Shown: positions 35,626-44,362, counted from the stretch's first letter. The stretch is 64,000 nt of DNA from JASLZO01 sp965247995 (GCA_965247995.1 OZ252041.1:1860001-1924000); one strand, 5' to 3'. The notes: generated from the sequence alone by a model not told the origin. A program made the numbers and translations.

Positions 35626-35681
35626 GTGTGCTCAGACACCGCGTTCTATCCCCCGCGGCTAGTCTACACAGCCGCGCTCCG

Positions 35682-35687
35682 TATAAT
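35682..35687 (+). promoter_or_regulatory. -10 element of htpX
   Basis: A perfect TATAAT, 34 bases before the htpX start codon. No good -35 is seen at 16-18 bases. The only exact consensus -10 among the promoters noted here. Confidence 0.5.
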
Positions 35688-35721
35688 GGACCCGCATCGG
35701 AAACGACACGAGCGAGGACAC

Positions 35722-36663
35722 ATGGGGACCGTCGGAAACACGCTGAAGACCTTCGCGCTGCTCCTCGTACTCTCATTTCTGCTGCTGATCACCGGATTCC
35801 TAATTGGGGGAATCGGCGGCATCGTCATTGGTCTCGTGGTCGCCCTCGCCATGAACGGCGCCGCCTTCTGGGGCAGTGACAAGGTCGCGCTCAAGATGTA
35901 CCACGCCCGCGAGGTCTCGCCCGACGAGGAACCAGGCCTCCATCGGATCGTCGACCAGCTTGCACTCGACTCCGGGCTGCCGAAACCACGCGTCCACATC
36001 ATCGACGATCCGTCTCCCAACGCCTTCGCCACTGGCCGGAGCCCCCAGAAAGCGTCCGTCGCCGCGACACGAGGCATCATGCAGATCCTCGATCGCGACG
36101 AGCTCGAAGCGGTCATGGCCCACGAGCTCGGCCACGTAGGCAATCGCGACACACTCATCATGACCGTCGTCGCCGTCATCGCCACAGCAATCTCGATGAT
36201 CGCCATGTTCGGCAGGTTCAGCATGTTCTTCGGCGGAATGCACGGCGGCAGGAGCAGCGGCGGAGCCGGGATCATCGGATTGCTGATCGTCGTCATCGTC
36301 ATGCCCATCGTCGCGCTCATGGTCCGGTCGGCTATCTCGCGAACACGTGAGTTTCAGGCGGACGCATACGGAGCCCGCCTCAGCGGCAATCCCGACGCCC
36401 TGGCCCGAGCGCTTGAGAAGCTCGAAACAGCAGCCCACGTTCAGCCCATTCGCGTCCCCGAAGCGACCGGAGAAGCTACGGCCCACCTGTTCATCGTGAA
36501 CCCACTGTCGGGTAGGGAGGCGCTGAGCAGCATGTTCACCACCCACCCGTCCACGAGCGAACGCGCGCGCCGGCTCCGCGCCATGGTGCCGGAAGGCGGA
36601 CAGGCGATGAGGCGCCCCGGTGCGGGAGGGCGCAGGCCCCAGGGCGGCAGTCCATTTGCCTAA
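35722..36663 (+). CDS. htpX: Membrane zinc metalloprotease HtpX
   Basis: A 313-residue M48 protease that degrades misfolded membrane proteins. Two N-terminal membrane helices (about 10-50) and two central ones (about 145-195) flank the zinc site H134-E-L-G-H138, with the third ligand in R-E-F-Q-A-D-A-Y-G. The frame is open to 35584, but the ATG at 35722 follows GAGG, lies after the TATAAT and gives the normal N-terminus. The C-terminal tail is Gly/Arg rich. Confidence 0.95.
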   Translation: MGTVGNTLKTFALLLVLSFLLLITGFLIGGIGGIVIGLVVALAMNGAAFWGSDKVALKMYHAREVSPDEEPGLHRIVDQLALDSGLPKPRVHIIDDPSPNAFATGRSPQKASVAATRGIMQILDRDELEAVMAHELGHVGNRDTLIMTVVAVIATAISMIAMFGRFSMFFGGMHGGRSSGGAGIIGLLIVVIVMPIVALMVRSAISRTREFQADAYGARLSGNPDALARALEKLETAAHVQPIRVPEATGEATAHLFIVNPLSGREALSSMFTTHPSTSERARRLRAMVPEGGQAMRRPGAGGRRPQGGSPFA

Positions 36664-36670
36664 CCGCTCC

Positions 36671-37852
36671 ATGACCCTCACCAAGACCAAGGGCAAAATC
36701 GTCCCCGTATCGGCCGTACGGGCTCCAGAACGGGCCCTCGTTGTCGGCGCAGAGGTCAGACGGCCCGGAGCATCTCGCTCGTGGACGCTTGAGGACTCCG
36801 TCGCAGAACTCGCCTCCCTGGCGGCGAGTGCCGGTGCCGACGTCGTTGGTTCGACCATCCAGCGGCTCCAACGGCCCACACACATGTATGTCGGGAAAGG
36901 CAAGCTGCTGGAGATCAAGGAAACTGCAGAGGAACTCGACGTAGGAACTGTCGTCCTCGATGATGAGCTCTCAGCCGCCCAACAGCGAAACCTCGAAGAG
37001 GCGTTGCCAGGCCTCAAGGTACTCGACCGCACTGCGCTCATCCTCGACATCTTTGCCCAACGCGCGAACACGCGGGAAGGCCGTCTTCAAGTAGAACTCG
37101 CGCAACACGAATACCTGCTGCCAAGGCTGGTCGGTCAATGGAGCCACCTCGAGCGTCTCGGTGGCGGAATCGGCACGCGCGGCCCCGGAGAATCCCAGTT
37201 GGAGACAGATCGCCGCCTCGTGCGCCAGCGGATCCACCGCCTCCACCGGGAATTGGACGACGTGCGCCGCCGCCGCGCCCACTACCGGGGCGAACGCCGC
37301 CAGCGTGGCTTGCCCGCCGTCTCCCTGATCGGCTACACCAACGCCGGCAAGAGCACGCTGATGAACGCCTTGACCCACGCCGGCGTTGTCGCCGAAGACA
37401 AGCTGTTCGCCACCTTGGATCCCGTGACGCGCACGTTGAGACTCCCCAGCGGCGGAGAAGCGGTCCTCACCGACACCGTCGGCTTTATCCAGAAACTCCC
37501 ACACGGCCTGGTTGCCGCCTTCCGTGCAACGCTAGAAGAGCTCGAAGAGGCCGATGTCCTCGTGATCGTCGCCGACGCAAGCCACGCGTCGGCCGTTCGA
37601 CAGCATGCGACCGTCCGAGACCTTCTGGACCAGCTCGGCGTCGCTCACAAACCGCGCGTCCTTGTCCTTAACAAGATCGACCTGCTCCCGCCGGATGGGA
37701 GTCCCGTTGCCGGGGAGCTGCTGGAGGCAACGCGGATCGATGGGCGTGACGCACGTACCGTGGCGGTTTCAGCGCTCACCGGCCATGGGCTCGACGATCT
37801 CCGCGCCGCAATCGACTCCTTACTCGTCGGCGAATCGCGCCTCGTTGGCTGA
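36671..37852 (+). CDS. hflX: Ribosome-associated GTPase HflX
   Basis: A 393-residue GTPase that rescues or splits ribosomes under stress. The N-terminal HflX domain has T-H-M-Y-V-G-K-G-K and Q-R-N-L-E, the middle has G-G-I-G-T-R-G-P-G-E-S-Q-L-E, and the G domain has G-Y-T-N-A-G-K-S-T (G1), D-T-V-G-F (G3) and N-K-I-D (G4). The ATG at 36671 is seven bases after htpX. The longer frame from 36620 would overlap htpX and is rejected. The htpX-hflX pairing suggests stress regulation. Confidence 0.95.
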   Translation: MTLTKTKGKIVPVSAVRAPERALVVGAEVRRPGASRSWTLEDSVAELASLAASAGADVVGSTIQRLQRPTHMYVGKGKLLEIKETAEELDVGTVVLDDELSAAQQRNLEEALPGLKVLDRTALILDIFAQRANTREGRLQVELAQHEYLLPRLVGQWSHLERLGGGIGTRGPGESQLETDRRLVRQRIHRLHRELDDVRRRRAHYRGERRQRGLPAVSLIGYTNAGKSTLMNALTHAGVVAEDKLFATLDPVTRTLRLPSGGEAVLTDTVGFIQKLPHGLVAAFRATLEELEEADVLVIVADASHASAVRQHATVRDLLDQLGVAHKPRVLVLNKIDLLPPDGSPVAGELLEATRIDGRDARTVAVSALTGHGLDDLRAAIDSLLVGESRLVG

Positions 37853-38338
37853 ACGGACGTTTGTGCTTCGGTTCGTTCCTGACTGGCCGTCCGTCGCACC
37901 CCGTGTGGTGTTCAGCAACAGCCGAGTGCAAAGCGAACCCCGGTCAGCTGCCGGTAAGAACTCTCGGGGCTGCATCCAGCGCCAACCCACATAGAACGTC
38001 ATAGTCCCGCCCATCGAAGCAGCGTCGGGTAGCGCCGGTTCGTCCGCCGACCGCGCCTCGAACAGCGTCATTGAAAGGAGGCCGTCAGCCCGCCGCTCGG
38101 AACCCGATGCGATCTCCTGGACCTCCGTGATCGCCATGCCGAGCTTGCGGTGCGCCAAGGCGACCACTGCGTCTGTACGCGCGCTCGGTGACGGAGAATT
38201 TGCGATCGTCGCCGCTGGCAGTCCCCACACACCAGTAAGCGGATCGGCCGGATCGTCGGGCCGCAGGACACCGAACAACGCGTCGTCGCCAGATCGCCGG
38301 ATCGCGAGTGCGACGGCACACACCACGTCGTCATTCAC
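37820..38338 (-). CDS. Degenerate Nudix-like protein
   Basis: A 172-residue protein. Its N-terminal half follows the Nudix fold (V-C-A-V-A-L-A-I, then G-V-W-G-L-P-A-A). Where the box R-E-x2-E-E should be, it has A-H-R-K-L-G-M, so the metal-binding glutamates are missing. The C-terminal 35 residues are polar and overlap the hflX 3' end by 33 bases on the other strand. It may be a non-catalytic binding protein or sensor. The 188 bases upstream (38339-38526) contain an AT-rich patch near 38385 but no other feature I can name. Confidence 0.6.
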   Translation of the reverse strand: MNDDVVCAVALAIRRSGDDALFGVLRPDDPADPLTGVWGLPAATIANSPSPSARTDAVVALAHRKLGMAITEVQEIASGSERRADGLLSMTLFEARSADEPALPDAASMGGTMTFYVGWRWMQPREFLPAADRGSLCTRLLLNTTRGATDGQSGTNRSTNVRSANEARFADE

Positions 38339-38526
38339 GAGCGCGCACGGCTGGAAACAGGGGAGCTGCTACACAACTTCGCACAATAAATGTTATGTCG
38401 CGACCACATACTCTTGGACCCAATCCTCAGGATAACCTTGCACCCGAACCGGTCTTCGTTGACGCCCCTTGACCCGCTCCCTACCATTTCCGCACGTTGA
38501 ACACCGGAATATCCCAGGCCATTTGA

Positions 38527-38940
38527 ATGCAGCTACCGCAGAACCGCATTGTCTTTGCCCTCGTAGTCCTCGGCCTGACGGTCTTCAACCCGCTCCACCT
38601 CCCATGGAGCCTCCCGTGGCTCACGGACCTATTCTCCGGAACGGGTTTCGGCAACTTCCTCGCGGAACGCGAAGGGACGATTATCGTCCTGGGAACCGTC
38701 TATTTCACCGCGACGATGATCCCGGTCTACTACTGGATCTGGCGGCGGACCAGCCAACGCAGGGGCCAGGACCGCGCCCCAGTACGGGTCTCTGCTGCCG
38801 TTCCAGGCTCGCCGACTGCACCAGCGACCACACAGACGGCGGACTCGGACGACGATGACGAGTATCGCGGTCCCGGCGGCGGCAAGCGACCGCCGCGACC
38901 GTCCCGGTCACGACGCCGAAGGGCACGCCCTAGGCGCTGA
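38527..38940 (+). CDS. Small membrane protein with acidic-then-basic tail
   Basis: Not recognised. A 137-residue protein with two hydrophobic segments (about 8-32 and 50-70) with W-I-W-R-R after the second. The tail is unusual: a run T-A-D-S-D-D-D-D-E is followed by a strongly basic end rich in Arg and Pro. It is followed at 26 bases by another protein with a membrane helix. Confidence 0.6.
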   Translation: MQLPQNRIVFALVVLGLTVFNPLHLPWSLPWLTDLFSGTGFGNFLAEREGTIIVLGTVYFTATMIPVYYWIWRRTSQRRGQDRAPVRVSAAVPGSPTAPATTQTADSDDDDEYRGPGGGKRPPRPSRSRRRRARPRR

Positions 38941-38966
38941 TCCCGGTCCCATCTGACCGCAACCCG

Positions 38967-39488
38967 GTGACCAATCGCCCGGAGCAGACCAATGGCGCCG
39001 ATCTTCGCGCCGTCGAAGCGACTGTGCTCCGGGTCTTCGAGCGCGAGGGATACAAAGCGTCCCGCTCACCCAACGCCGCGGGTTCTACCACCGTCCTCGA
39101 CGCGCAGGATCATCGCGCGCTCGTCCGTTTCTTGTGGGGCGCACCCCAAGACAGCTGGGGCGATCAACACGTCCGGCAACTGCGCATGCAGATGGAGGAC
39201 CTACAGGCGGACCGTGGCCACCTGATCTCGAATGGCCTCTTTTCAGATGTCGCCAAGCAGGCTGCCCAAACGCTCGGTGTCAGCATCACCGAGGGGCCGG
39301 CGTTGAAACAGACGCTCTTCGACTACGCGCCCCCCTTACAACGCCCCAGACAAGAACCAGAGAACCCCCTCCCATTCGAGCGTTATATCCCTTGGTTCGT
39401 GGGCATTTCGCTTGTCGTCATCGCCATCACGGTGGTCCTGCTCATCTCGATCGCGCTCGCGTTGGAGCCCGTGGGCCCCACTGCATAA
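38967..39488 (+). CDS. Mrr-like (restriction endonuclease fold) protein with C-terminal membrane helix
   Basis: A 173-residue protein. Residues 10-115 resemble the Mrr-type restriction endonuclease fold (an alpha helix with L-R-V-F-E-R-E-G-Y, a strand pair, then H-L-I-S-N-G-L-F-S-D-V-A-K-Q-A-A and a final helix). The catalytic D...Q-x-K positions are not conserved: V-R-F-L replaces the Q-x-K strand. A membrane helix lies at about 143-165. It is probably not a nuclease. The start is GTG at 38967. Convergent with dtd, two bases apart. Confidence 0.5.
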   Translation: MTNRPEQTNGADLRAVEATVLRVFEREGYKASRSPNAAGSTTVLDAQDHRALVRFLWGAPQDSWGDQHVRQLRMQMEDLQADRGHLISNGLFSDVAKQAAQTLGVSITEGPALKQTLFDYAPPLQRPRQEPENPLPFERYIPWFVGISLVVIAITVVLLISIALALEPVGPTA

Positions 39489-39490
39489 GC

Positions 39491-39955
39491 TTAACCACGC
39501 CTGGAGCGCTCCAAATCGGCGCTGTCGATCCAGATGCTGACCGGACCATCGTTCACCGAGTCGACCTGCATCATCGCCCCGAATTCGCCTATCTCGACCG
39601 GGACTCCCCGCTCCTGAAGGAGCCGGCGAAACTCGGCAACCAGCGGTTCGGCGTCCTCTGGCGCCGCCGCATCTGAGAAGCTCGGACGTTGGCCCTTCCT
39701 GGTATCTGCGTATAGCGTGAACTGACTGACCACGAGCACTGATCCGCCGGCGTCGACGATGGAACGGGCGAATTGCCCTCCTTCGTCTGGAAACACGCGG
39801 ATGGTCGAGGTCTTCGATACCAAATACTCGGCGTCGCCAATCGTGTCGCCTGAAGCAATGCCGAGGTAAGCGATCAGACCGCGTCCAATCTGGCCAGCCA
39901 TCCGGTCGCCAACGGACACGGACGCACGCGTGACCCGTTGCAGCAAGACCCGCAT
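39491..39955 (-). CDS. dtd: D-aminoacyl-tRNA deacylase
   Basis: Removes D-amino acids (and glycine) from tRNA. It has 154 residues with both signatures: V-V-S-Q-F-T-L-Y-A-D-T-R-K-G around 77-90 and N-D-G-P-V-S-I near 137-143 (Ser in place of the usual Thr). It lies 29 bases after the 103-residue FmdB gene on the minus strand. Confidence 0.94.
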   Translation of the reverse strand: MRVLLQRVTRASVSVGDRMAGQIGRGLIAYLGIASGDTIGDAEYLVSKTSTIRVFPDEGGQFARSIVDAGGSVLVVSQFTLYADTRKGQRPSFSDAAAPEDAEPLVAEFRRLLQERGVPVEIGEFGAMMQVDSVNDGPVSIWIDSADLERSRRG

Positions 39956-39984
39956 CGGGGGACCGCTAAACGCTCGTCAGACGG

Positions 39985-40296
39985 TCAGTCCAAGCCGAGA
40001 TCGTGGGTGGGCGTGGTCCTCGCCTCACTGCGATCGTGACCACCCTCTTCACCGTCCGACTCGAAACTCGGTTCGGCCCGCCCTGAATCGTCAGTTCCGG
40101 AAGCCGCGGGCACACGCCTGCCCCCGTAGTCGGTCGTGTAGAAACCGCTCCCCTTGTACACGATCGCCGGAAGACTCAGGCGCCGCTGTGCGCTCGCACC
40201 ACACTCGGGGCATGATTCCTCGACATCGTCGTGGAATCCTCGACGGACCGTGAACGTATGTGAACAAGCCCCACAGGCGTAGTCGTAGTACGGCAT
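39985..40296 (-). CDS. FmdB-type zinc ribbon protein, copy A
   Basis: A 103-residue protein with Y-D-Y-A-C-G-A-C at the N-terminus and C-P-E-C-G around residue 30, forming a four-cysteine zinc ribbon, then Y-K-G-S-G-F-Y-T-T-D. The tail is acidic and disordered. It is a paralogue of the neighbouring gene. Function unknown; the family was first linked to formamidase regulation. Confidence 0.85.
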   Translation of the reverse strand: MPYYDYACGACSHTFTVRRGFHDDVEESCPECGASAQRRLSLPAIVYKGSGFYTTDYGGRRVPAASGTDDSGRAEPSFESDGEEGGHDRSEARTTPTHDLGLD

Positions 40297-40310
40297 CGTT
40301 AGTGATCGCC

Positions 40311-40607
40311 CTAATCGTCTAGTGAGGTCGGACCCGGCAGATCATCAACCGGCGGAGCGTCGCCTCGAGCCTCTCGGGCCGCGCGGTCATCCGCCTGTCG
40401 CTCGCGATCGTCCCAATATGCCCCGAACTTCTGACGGTCGGTCGTATAGAACCCGGAACCCTTGTAGACCACCTGTGGCACGTGTAGTACCCGCGAACTA
40501 TCGGATCCGCACTCGGGGCATGGCGCCACCGCTTCGTCCTGGAAACTCTGGCGGACCTCAAATCGGTGATCGCAGGCGGGACAGCGATAATCGTAGCGGG
40601 GCATCAC
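40311..40607 (-). CDS. FmdB-type zinc ribbon protein, copy B
   Basis: A 98-residue paralogue of the 39985-40296 product, with C-P-A-C and C-P-E-C-G plus V-V-Y-K-G-S-G-F-Y-T-T-D. The first codon is GTG at 40607, directly followed by ATG (40604). Either may start translation, with GGAG upstream. Fourteen bases separate it from copy A, so they form a tandem duplicate in one transcript. Divergent from rpsB. Confidence 0.85.
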   Translation of the reverse strand: MMPRYDYRCPACDHRFEVRQSFQDEAVAPCPECGSDSSRVLHVPQVVYKGSGFYTTDRQKFGAYWDDRERQADDRAAREARGDAPPVDDLPGPTSLDD

Positions 40608-40733
40608 GGAAGCTCCTTAGCAGTCGACACTCGAGAGTGCTAACTGATCGGTGAGTCTACGGTTCGGTTCCCGATGGGTCAAGACAGCGTCAGCCGGCCT
40701 GTACGCCCGCGACCGATATCCTGCACTATCCAA

Positions 40734-40742
40734 TGCTATACT
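40734..40742 (+). promoter_or_regulatory. Extended -10 promoter of the rpsB operon
   Basis: TG at 40734-40735, C, TATACT at 40737-40742, identical to the nadK element. The predicted start near 40749 leaves a leader of about 24 bases before the ATG at 40773, supporting that start and therefore the N-terminal extension of S2. Confidence 0.6.
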
Positions 40743-40772
40743 CAACCGGAATCTTGCATCAGGCGGGAGTGC

Positions 40773-41666
40773 ATGGTCGGACCGAACGACAATACGACGG
40801 AATCTGAACCGGTTGCACAACCGGAAACGCTCCCAACTCCACCGGATCCACCTCCCTCCCCTGCTCCAGTCGCTGCCCCACCGGTCGACGGCGCCCCCGC
40901 CCCCGACCCCGGCGAACCGCCGCAGATTACAATGAAGGCATTGCTCGAAGCGGGCGTGCACTTCGGCCACCAGACCAGGCGATGGCACCCCAAGATGCGC
41001 CCCTTCGTCTTCACCGAGCGGAACGGCATCCACATCATCGATCTCCAGAAGACTATGAACCGGCTCGAGGCCTCCGCGGACTTCATCCAAGAGGTCGCCG
41101 CAGCTGGCAAAAAGGTCCTCTTCGTCGGCACCAAGAAGCAGGCACAAGAGACCATTGCTACTGAGGCTGTCCGTGCCTCCATGCCCTACGTCAACCAGCG
41201 GTGGCTGGGCGGCACACTCACCAACTTCAGCACGATTCAGACGCGCATCGATTACCTCGTCAAACAGGAAGACCGGCGGTCGAAGGGCGAGTTCGCGTTC
41301 CTCCCGAAGAAGGAAGCCAGGATCCTTGAAGAAAAGATCGCCAAGCTGAACCGGTACTTTGGCGGCATCAAGGAGATGACCGAAATGCCTGGGGCGCTCT
41401 ATATCATCGACGCCGCCCGGGAGGACATCGCTGTTGCCGAGGCGAAGAAACGGGGCATTCCGATCGTCGCCATCGCTGATACCGACTGCAACGTGGATCT
41501 GATCGATCACCCGATACCGGGTAACGACGACGCGATTCGGGCAATCCGATTGATAACCGGACGCATCGCCGCCGCGGTCATCGAAGGGACAGCCGAGGCC
41601 GCAGCGAGGCGGGGAGAAGTCGACCTCGACGAGGACGCTGTCAAACCAGTTCCCGCGGCCGTCTAG
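40773..41666 (+). CDS. rpsB: Ribosomal protein S2 with Pro-rich N-terminal extension
   Basis: A small-subunit protein. The conserved body begins at the Met at 40932 (M-K-A-L-L-E-A-G-V-H-F-G-H-Q) and contains R-W-L-G-G-T-L-T-N-F and D-T-D-C-N-V. The ATG at 40773 follows GGGAG and adds 53 residues rich in Pro, Ala and acidic residues. The promoter position favours this longer form of 297 residues, but use of 40932 is not excluded. It begins the translation/lipid cluster that runs to proS. Confidence 0.95.
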   Translation: MVGPNDNTTESEPVAQPETLPTPPDPPPSPAPVAAPPVDGAPAPDPGEPPQITMKALLEAGVHFGHQTRRWHPKMRPFVFTERNGIHIIDLQKTMNRLEASADFIQEVAAAGKKVLFVGTKKQAQETIATEAVRASMPYVNQRWLGGTLTNFSTIQTRIDYLVKQEDRRSKGEFAFLPKKEARILEEKIAKLNRYFGGIKEMTEMPGALYIIDAAREDIAVAEAKKRGIPIVAIADTDCNVDLIDHPIPGNDDAIRAIRLITGRIAAAVIEGTAEAAARRGEVDLDEDAVKPVPAAV

Positions 41667-41675
41667 ACGAATGGG

Positions 41676-41700
41676 ATCCACGGCCCACAGGGTCGTGGAT
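41676..41700 (+). other. Stable hairpin in the rpsB-tsf gap
   Basis: ATCCACGGCCC, loop ACA, GGGTCGTGGAT: an 11-bp stem with one G-U pair. It begins ten bases after the rpsB stop. A C-run follows rather than a U-run, so it is unlikely to terminate. It may set the rpsB/tsf ratio through RNA processing or stability. Confidence 0.55.
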
Positions 41701-41755
41701 GGTGGGACCCCCCCCCTGTACGGGGAGGCTAGAGCCGGAGGAAGTACAGTTCGAC

Positions 41756-42256
41756 GTGAGCACCGATAGCATCAAGCTACTACGCGAGCGCACCCAGGCT
41801 GGGATCATGGACTGCAAAAGGGCGCTGGATCAAAGCGTCGGCGACCTCGACAAGGCCGCGGTCCTTTTACGAGAATGGGGACTCGCAACCGTGGCAAAAA
41901 AAGCCGGCAGAAGCGCGAACCAGGGTCTCGTTGAAGCGTATGTGCACGGCGGCGGTAACATCGGCGTCATCGTCGAGGTAAATTGCGAGACCGACTTCGT
42001 CGCTCGGACCGAGGAGTTTAAGCAGCTTGCTCATGACTTGGCGCTCCAAGTGGCAGCCATGGATCCAGAGGTTGTCGACGACGAGAAACCCCTTGATGAC
42101 TTGGACACGGCCTCTGGCGAACCACGGCTCATGTTCCAACAGTTCGTCAAGGACCCAAGCGTCACCATCCGGGACCTGGTGTCAGACGTTACGGCCAAGG
42201 TCGGCGAAAACGTCGTCGTCAGGCGGTTCGCACGGTTCAAGATCGGAGTGGAGTAA
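41756..42256 (+). CDS. tsf: Elongation factor Ts
   Basis: The nucleotide exchange factor for EF-Tu. It has 166 residues, a short form. The N-terminal helix is L-L-R-E-R-T-Q-A-G-I-M-D-C-K (Gln where Gly is usual) and the core motif is N-C-E-T-D-F-V-A-R. The start is GTG at 41756, giving the standard N-terminus; GGAGG lies 13 bases before it. The frame is open to 41699, but the extra residues are not EF-Ts-like. Confidence 0.94.
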   Translation: MSTDSIKLLRERTQAGIMDCKRALDQSVGDLDKAAVLLREWGLATVAKKAGRSANQGLVEAYVHGGGNIGVIVEVNCETDFVARTEEFKQLAHDLALQVAAMDPEVVDDEKPLDDLDTASGEPRLMFQQFVKDPSVTIRDLVSDVTAKVGENVVVRRFARFKIGVE

Positions 42257-42271
42257 ACGGAGCCCTCGCCC

Positions 42272-43021
42272 ATGAGTGGGTCCCGGTTCCGACGCGTTCT
42301 GTTGAAGATCAGCGGCGAGTCCCTTATGGGGGACCGTTCGTACGGCCTTGATGTGGGTACCGTGCGGCGCATCGCGCTCGAGATCAAGGATGTTCAGGAG
42401 GCCGGGGCACAGATCGGCGTCGTAGTCGGTGGCGGGAACATCTGGCGCGGCGTCGCCGCGGAAGAAGCCGGAATGGACCGCGCGACCGCCGACCATGCCG
42501 GAATGCTCGCCACAATCATGAATGGTCTTGCCCTCCAGGACGCACTCGAAAAGGTCGGTGTGACCACGCGCACTCAATCCGCCATCAACGTCCAAGCCGT
42601 AGCGGAGCCATATATCCGAAGACGCGCCATACGCCACATGGAGAAGGGCCGCGCGGTGATCTTCGCCGCCGGCTCCGGCAACACCTACGTCACGACCGAT
42701 ACGGCAGCGGCCCTTCGTGGAATCGAGATCGGCGCCGAAGTCCTCTTGATGGCCAAGCACAACGTCGACGGTATCTACGACGCCGATCCCCACGTCCGTC
42801 CGGATGCGCGACGGTATCGGGCTCTCAGCTACATGGACGCGCTGAACCAGCGGTTGGGCGTCATGGATGCGACCGCACTATCGCTGTGCATGGACAACAA
42901 CCTCCCCATCATCGTCTTTGACCTCTTCGTCGCCGGTAGTCTTCAACGAATCCTCGCCGGCGACGAGGTCGGGACACTCGTGAACCAGTCCGGCTCGCGC
43001 GAACCAGTTGGCACTGCCTAA
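42272..43021 (+). CDS. pyrH: UMP kinase
   Basis: Phosphorylates UMP to UDP in pyrimidine synthesis. It has 249 residues with L-K-I-S-G-E-S-L near the N-terminus, G-G-G-N-I-W-R-G, T-D-T-A-A-A-L-R and V-D-G-I-Y-D-A-D-P. GGAG precedes the ATG at nine bases. Fixed position between tsf and frr, as in most bacteria. Confidence 0.96.
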   Translation: MSGSRFRRVLLKISGESLMGDRSYGLDVGTVRRIALEIKDVQEAGAQIGVVVGGGNIWRGVAAEEAGMDRATADHAGMLATIMNGLALQDALEKVGVTTRTQSAINVQAVAEPYIRRRAIRHMEKGRAVIFAAGSGNTYVTTDTAAALRGIEIGAEVLLMAKHNVDGIYDADPHVRPDARRYRALSYMDALNQRLGVMDATALSLCMDNNLPIIVFDLFVAGSLQRILAGDEVGTLVNQSGSREPVGTA

Positions 43022-43041
43022 CAGGAAACGGAGAGCGCACC

Positions 43042-43599
43042 ATGACCCAACAGTTGCTCGATGATGCAGAAAAGCGAATGCGCCGCACGCGCGAGGTCCT
43101 CGAACGGGAGTTGGCATCCATCCGCACCGGGCGTGCGGCCCCCTCACTCGTCGAGGACTTGTCCGTCGAGTACTACGGGACCCCCACCCCGCTGAAACAG
43201 ATCGCATCCATCTCCGTTCCTGATCCACGGATGCTCATGATCCAACCCTGGGACCGTGCAGCGATCCCTCACATCGAACGGGCGATACTCAAGTCTGACC
43301 TCGGACTCTCTCCCGTTGCCGATGGAGCAGCGCTCCGCCTCCCGATACCAACTCTCACGCAGGAGCGCCGGCGCGATATGGCCAAGCTGGTTCGTAAGCG
43401 CGTCGAGGACGACCGCGTTGCCGTTCGGAACGTCCGCCGGGATGCCTTGGAGCACCTTCGCAAGCTGGAGCGTGACAAGAAAGTCTCCCAGGACGAGGAG
43501 CGCCGGTCCCAAGATCTGCTGCAAAAAATCACTGATCGTTCCGTCGCGGAACTCGACAAACTGGGCTCCGCGAAAGAGGCGGAGGTGATGGAGGTCTAG
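43042..43599 (+). CDS. frr: Ribosome recycling factor
   Basis: Splits post-termination ribosomes with EF-G. It has 185 residues with two-domain RRF features: R-T-G-R-A-A-P-S-L near 30, Y-Y-G-T-P-T-P-L-K-Q, and a long helical C-terminus with V-R-N-V-R-R-D-A. ATG preceded by GGAGAG. Confidence 0.96.
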   Translation: MTQQLLDDAEKRMRRTREVLERELASIRTGRAAPSLVEDLSVEYYGTPTPLKQIASISVPDPRMLMIQPWDRAAIPHIERAILKSDLGLSPVADGAALRLPIPTLTQERRRDMAKLVRKRVEDDRVAVRNVRRDALEHLRKLERDKKVSQDEERRSQDLLQKITDRSVAELDKLGSAKEAEVMEV

Positions 43600-43646
43600 C
43601 CACCATCCGGCGTCGGCCATCCATCGTCCAGTAAAGCCTGAATCCG

Positions 43647-44357
43647 ATGAACGGAAACCTACCCGTTCCGCGACATGTCGCCATCATCATGGATGGCAAC
43701 GGTCGGTGGGCGGAATCCCAGGGCAAACCTCGCATTGAGGGCCACCGCGCCGGGCTGGCATCACTTCAGGGGATCTTGGAGACGTTCGACGAGCACGGGG
43801 TGGAATTCGTCACCATCTACGCCTTCTCCACCGAGAATTGGCGGCGTCCACTCAATGAAGTGGAAGGACTCATGGGGTTGCTCGCGGAAGCCATTCAGCA
43901 GCAGGGCGCGCAACTCCATGCAAGGGGCGTGAGAATCCTCCATCTCGGCAGGATGGACCGCTTGAATGAAGAGTTGGCCTCGTCCATACGTCGGACGGTC
44001 GAACTCACAAAGGAGAACACTGGCTTGACGCTCTGTGTCGCCTTCGACTACGGCGGCCGTGATGAGCTGCTGGAGGCGATTCGCGAGATCGTTCGGCAGG
44101 GACATCCCTCCGACGCCATCGACGAATCCCTCGTGGGTCGCTACCTCTACACCGCAGGCGTTCCGGATCCCGACCTGCTCATCCGCACCGGCGGCGAGTT
44201 CAGACTCAGTAACTTCCTCCTCTGGCAGACTGCCTATGCGGAGTTCTACTCGACTCCTGCCCTCTGGCCGGACTTCGGCCGGGCCGACGTCGAGGCGGCG
44301 CTCACCGCATACGCGGCCAGAGAACGAAGGTTCGGTACGGTCGCCACGAGCGTCTGA
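43647..44357 (+). CDS. uppS: Isoprenyl (undecaprenyl) diphosphate synthase
   Basis: A cis-prenyltransferase making the lipid carrier for envelope polymers. It has 236 residues with I-M-D-G-N-G-R-W-A near 14-22, G-H-R-A-G, F-S-T-E-N-W-R-R, and the C-terminal R-T-G-G-E-F-R-L-S-N-F-L-L-W-Q and Y-A-E-F-Y. No clear Shine-Dalgarno. Six bases before cdsA. Confidence 0.96.
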   Translation: MNGNLPVPRHVAIIMDGNGRWAESQGKPRIEGHRAGLASLQGILETFDEHGVEFVTIYAFSTENWRRPLNEVEGLMGLLAEAIQQQGAQLHARGVRILHLGRMDRLNEELASSIRRTVELTKENTGLTLCVAFDYGGRDELLEAIREIVRQGHPSDAIDESLVGRYLYTAGVPDPDLLIRTGGEFRLSNFLLWQTAYAEFYSTPALWPDFGRADVEAALTAYAARERRFGTVATSV

Positions 44358-44362
44358 GACCC

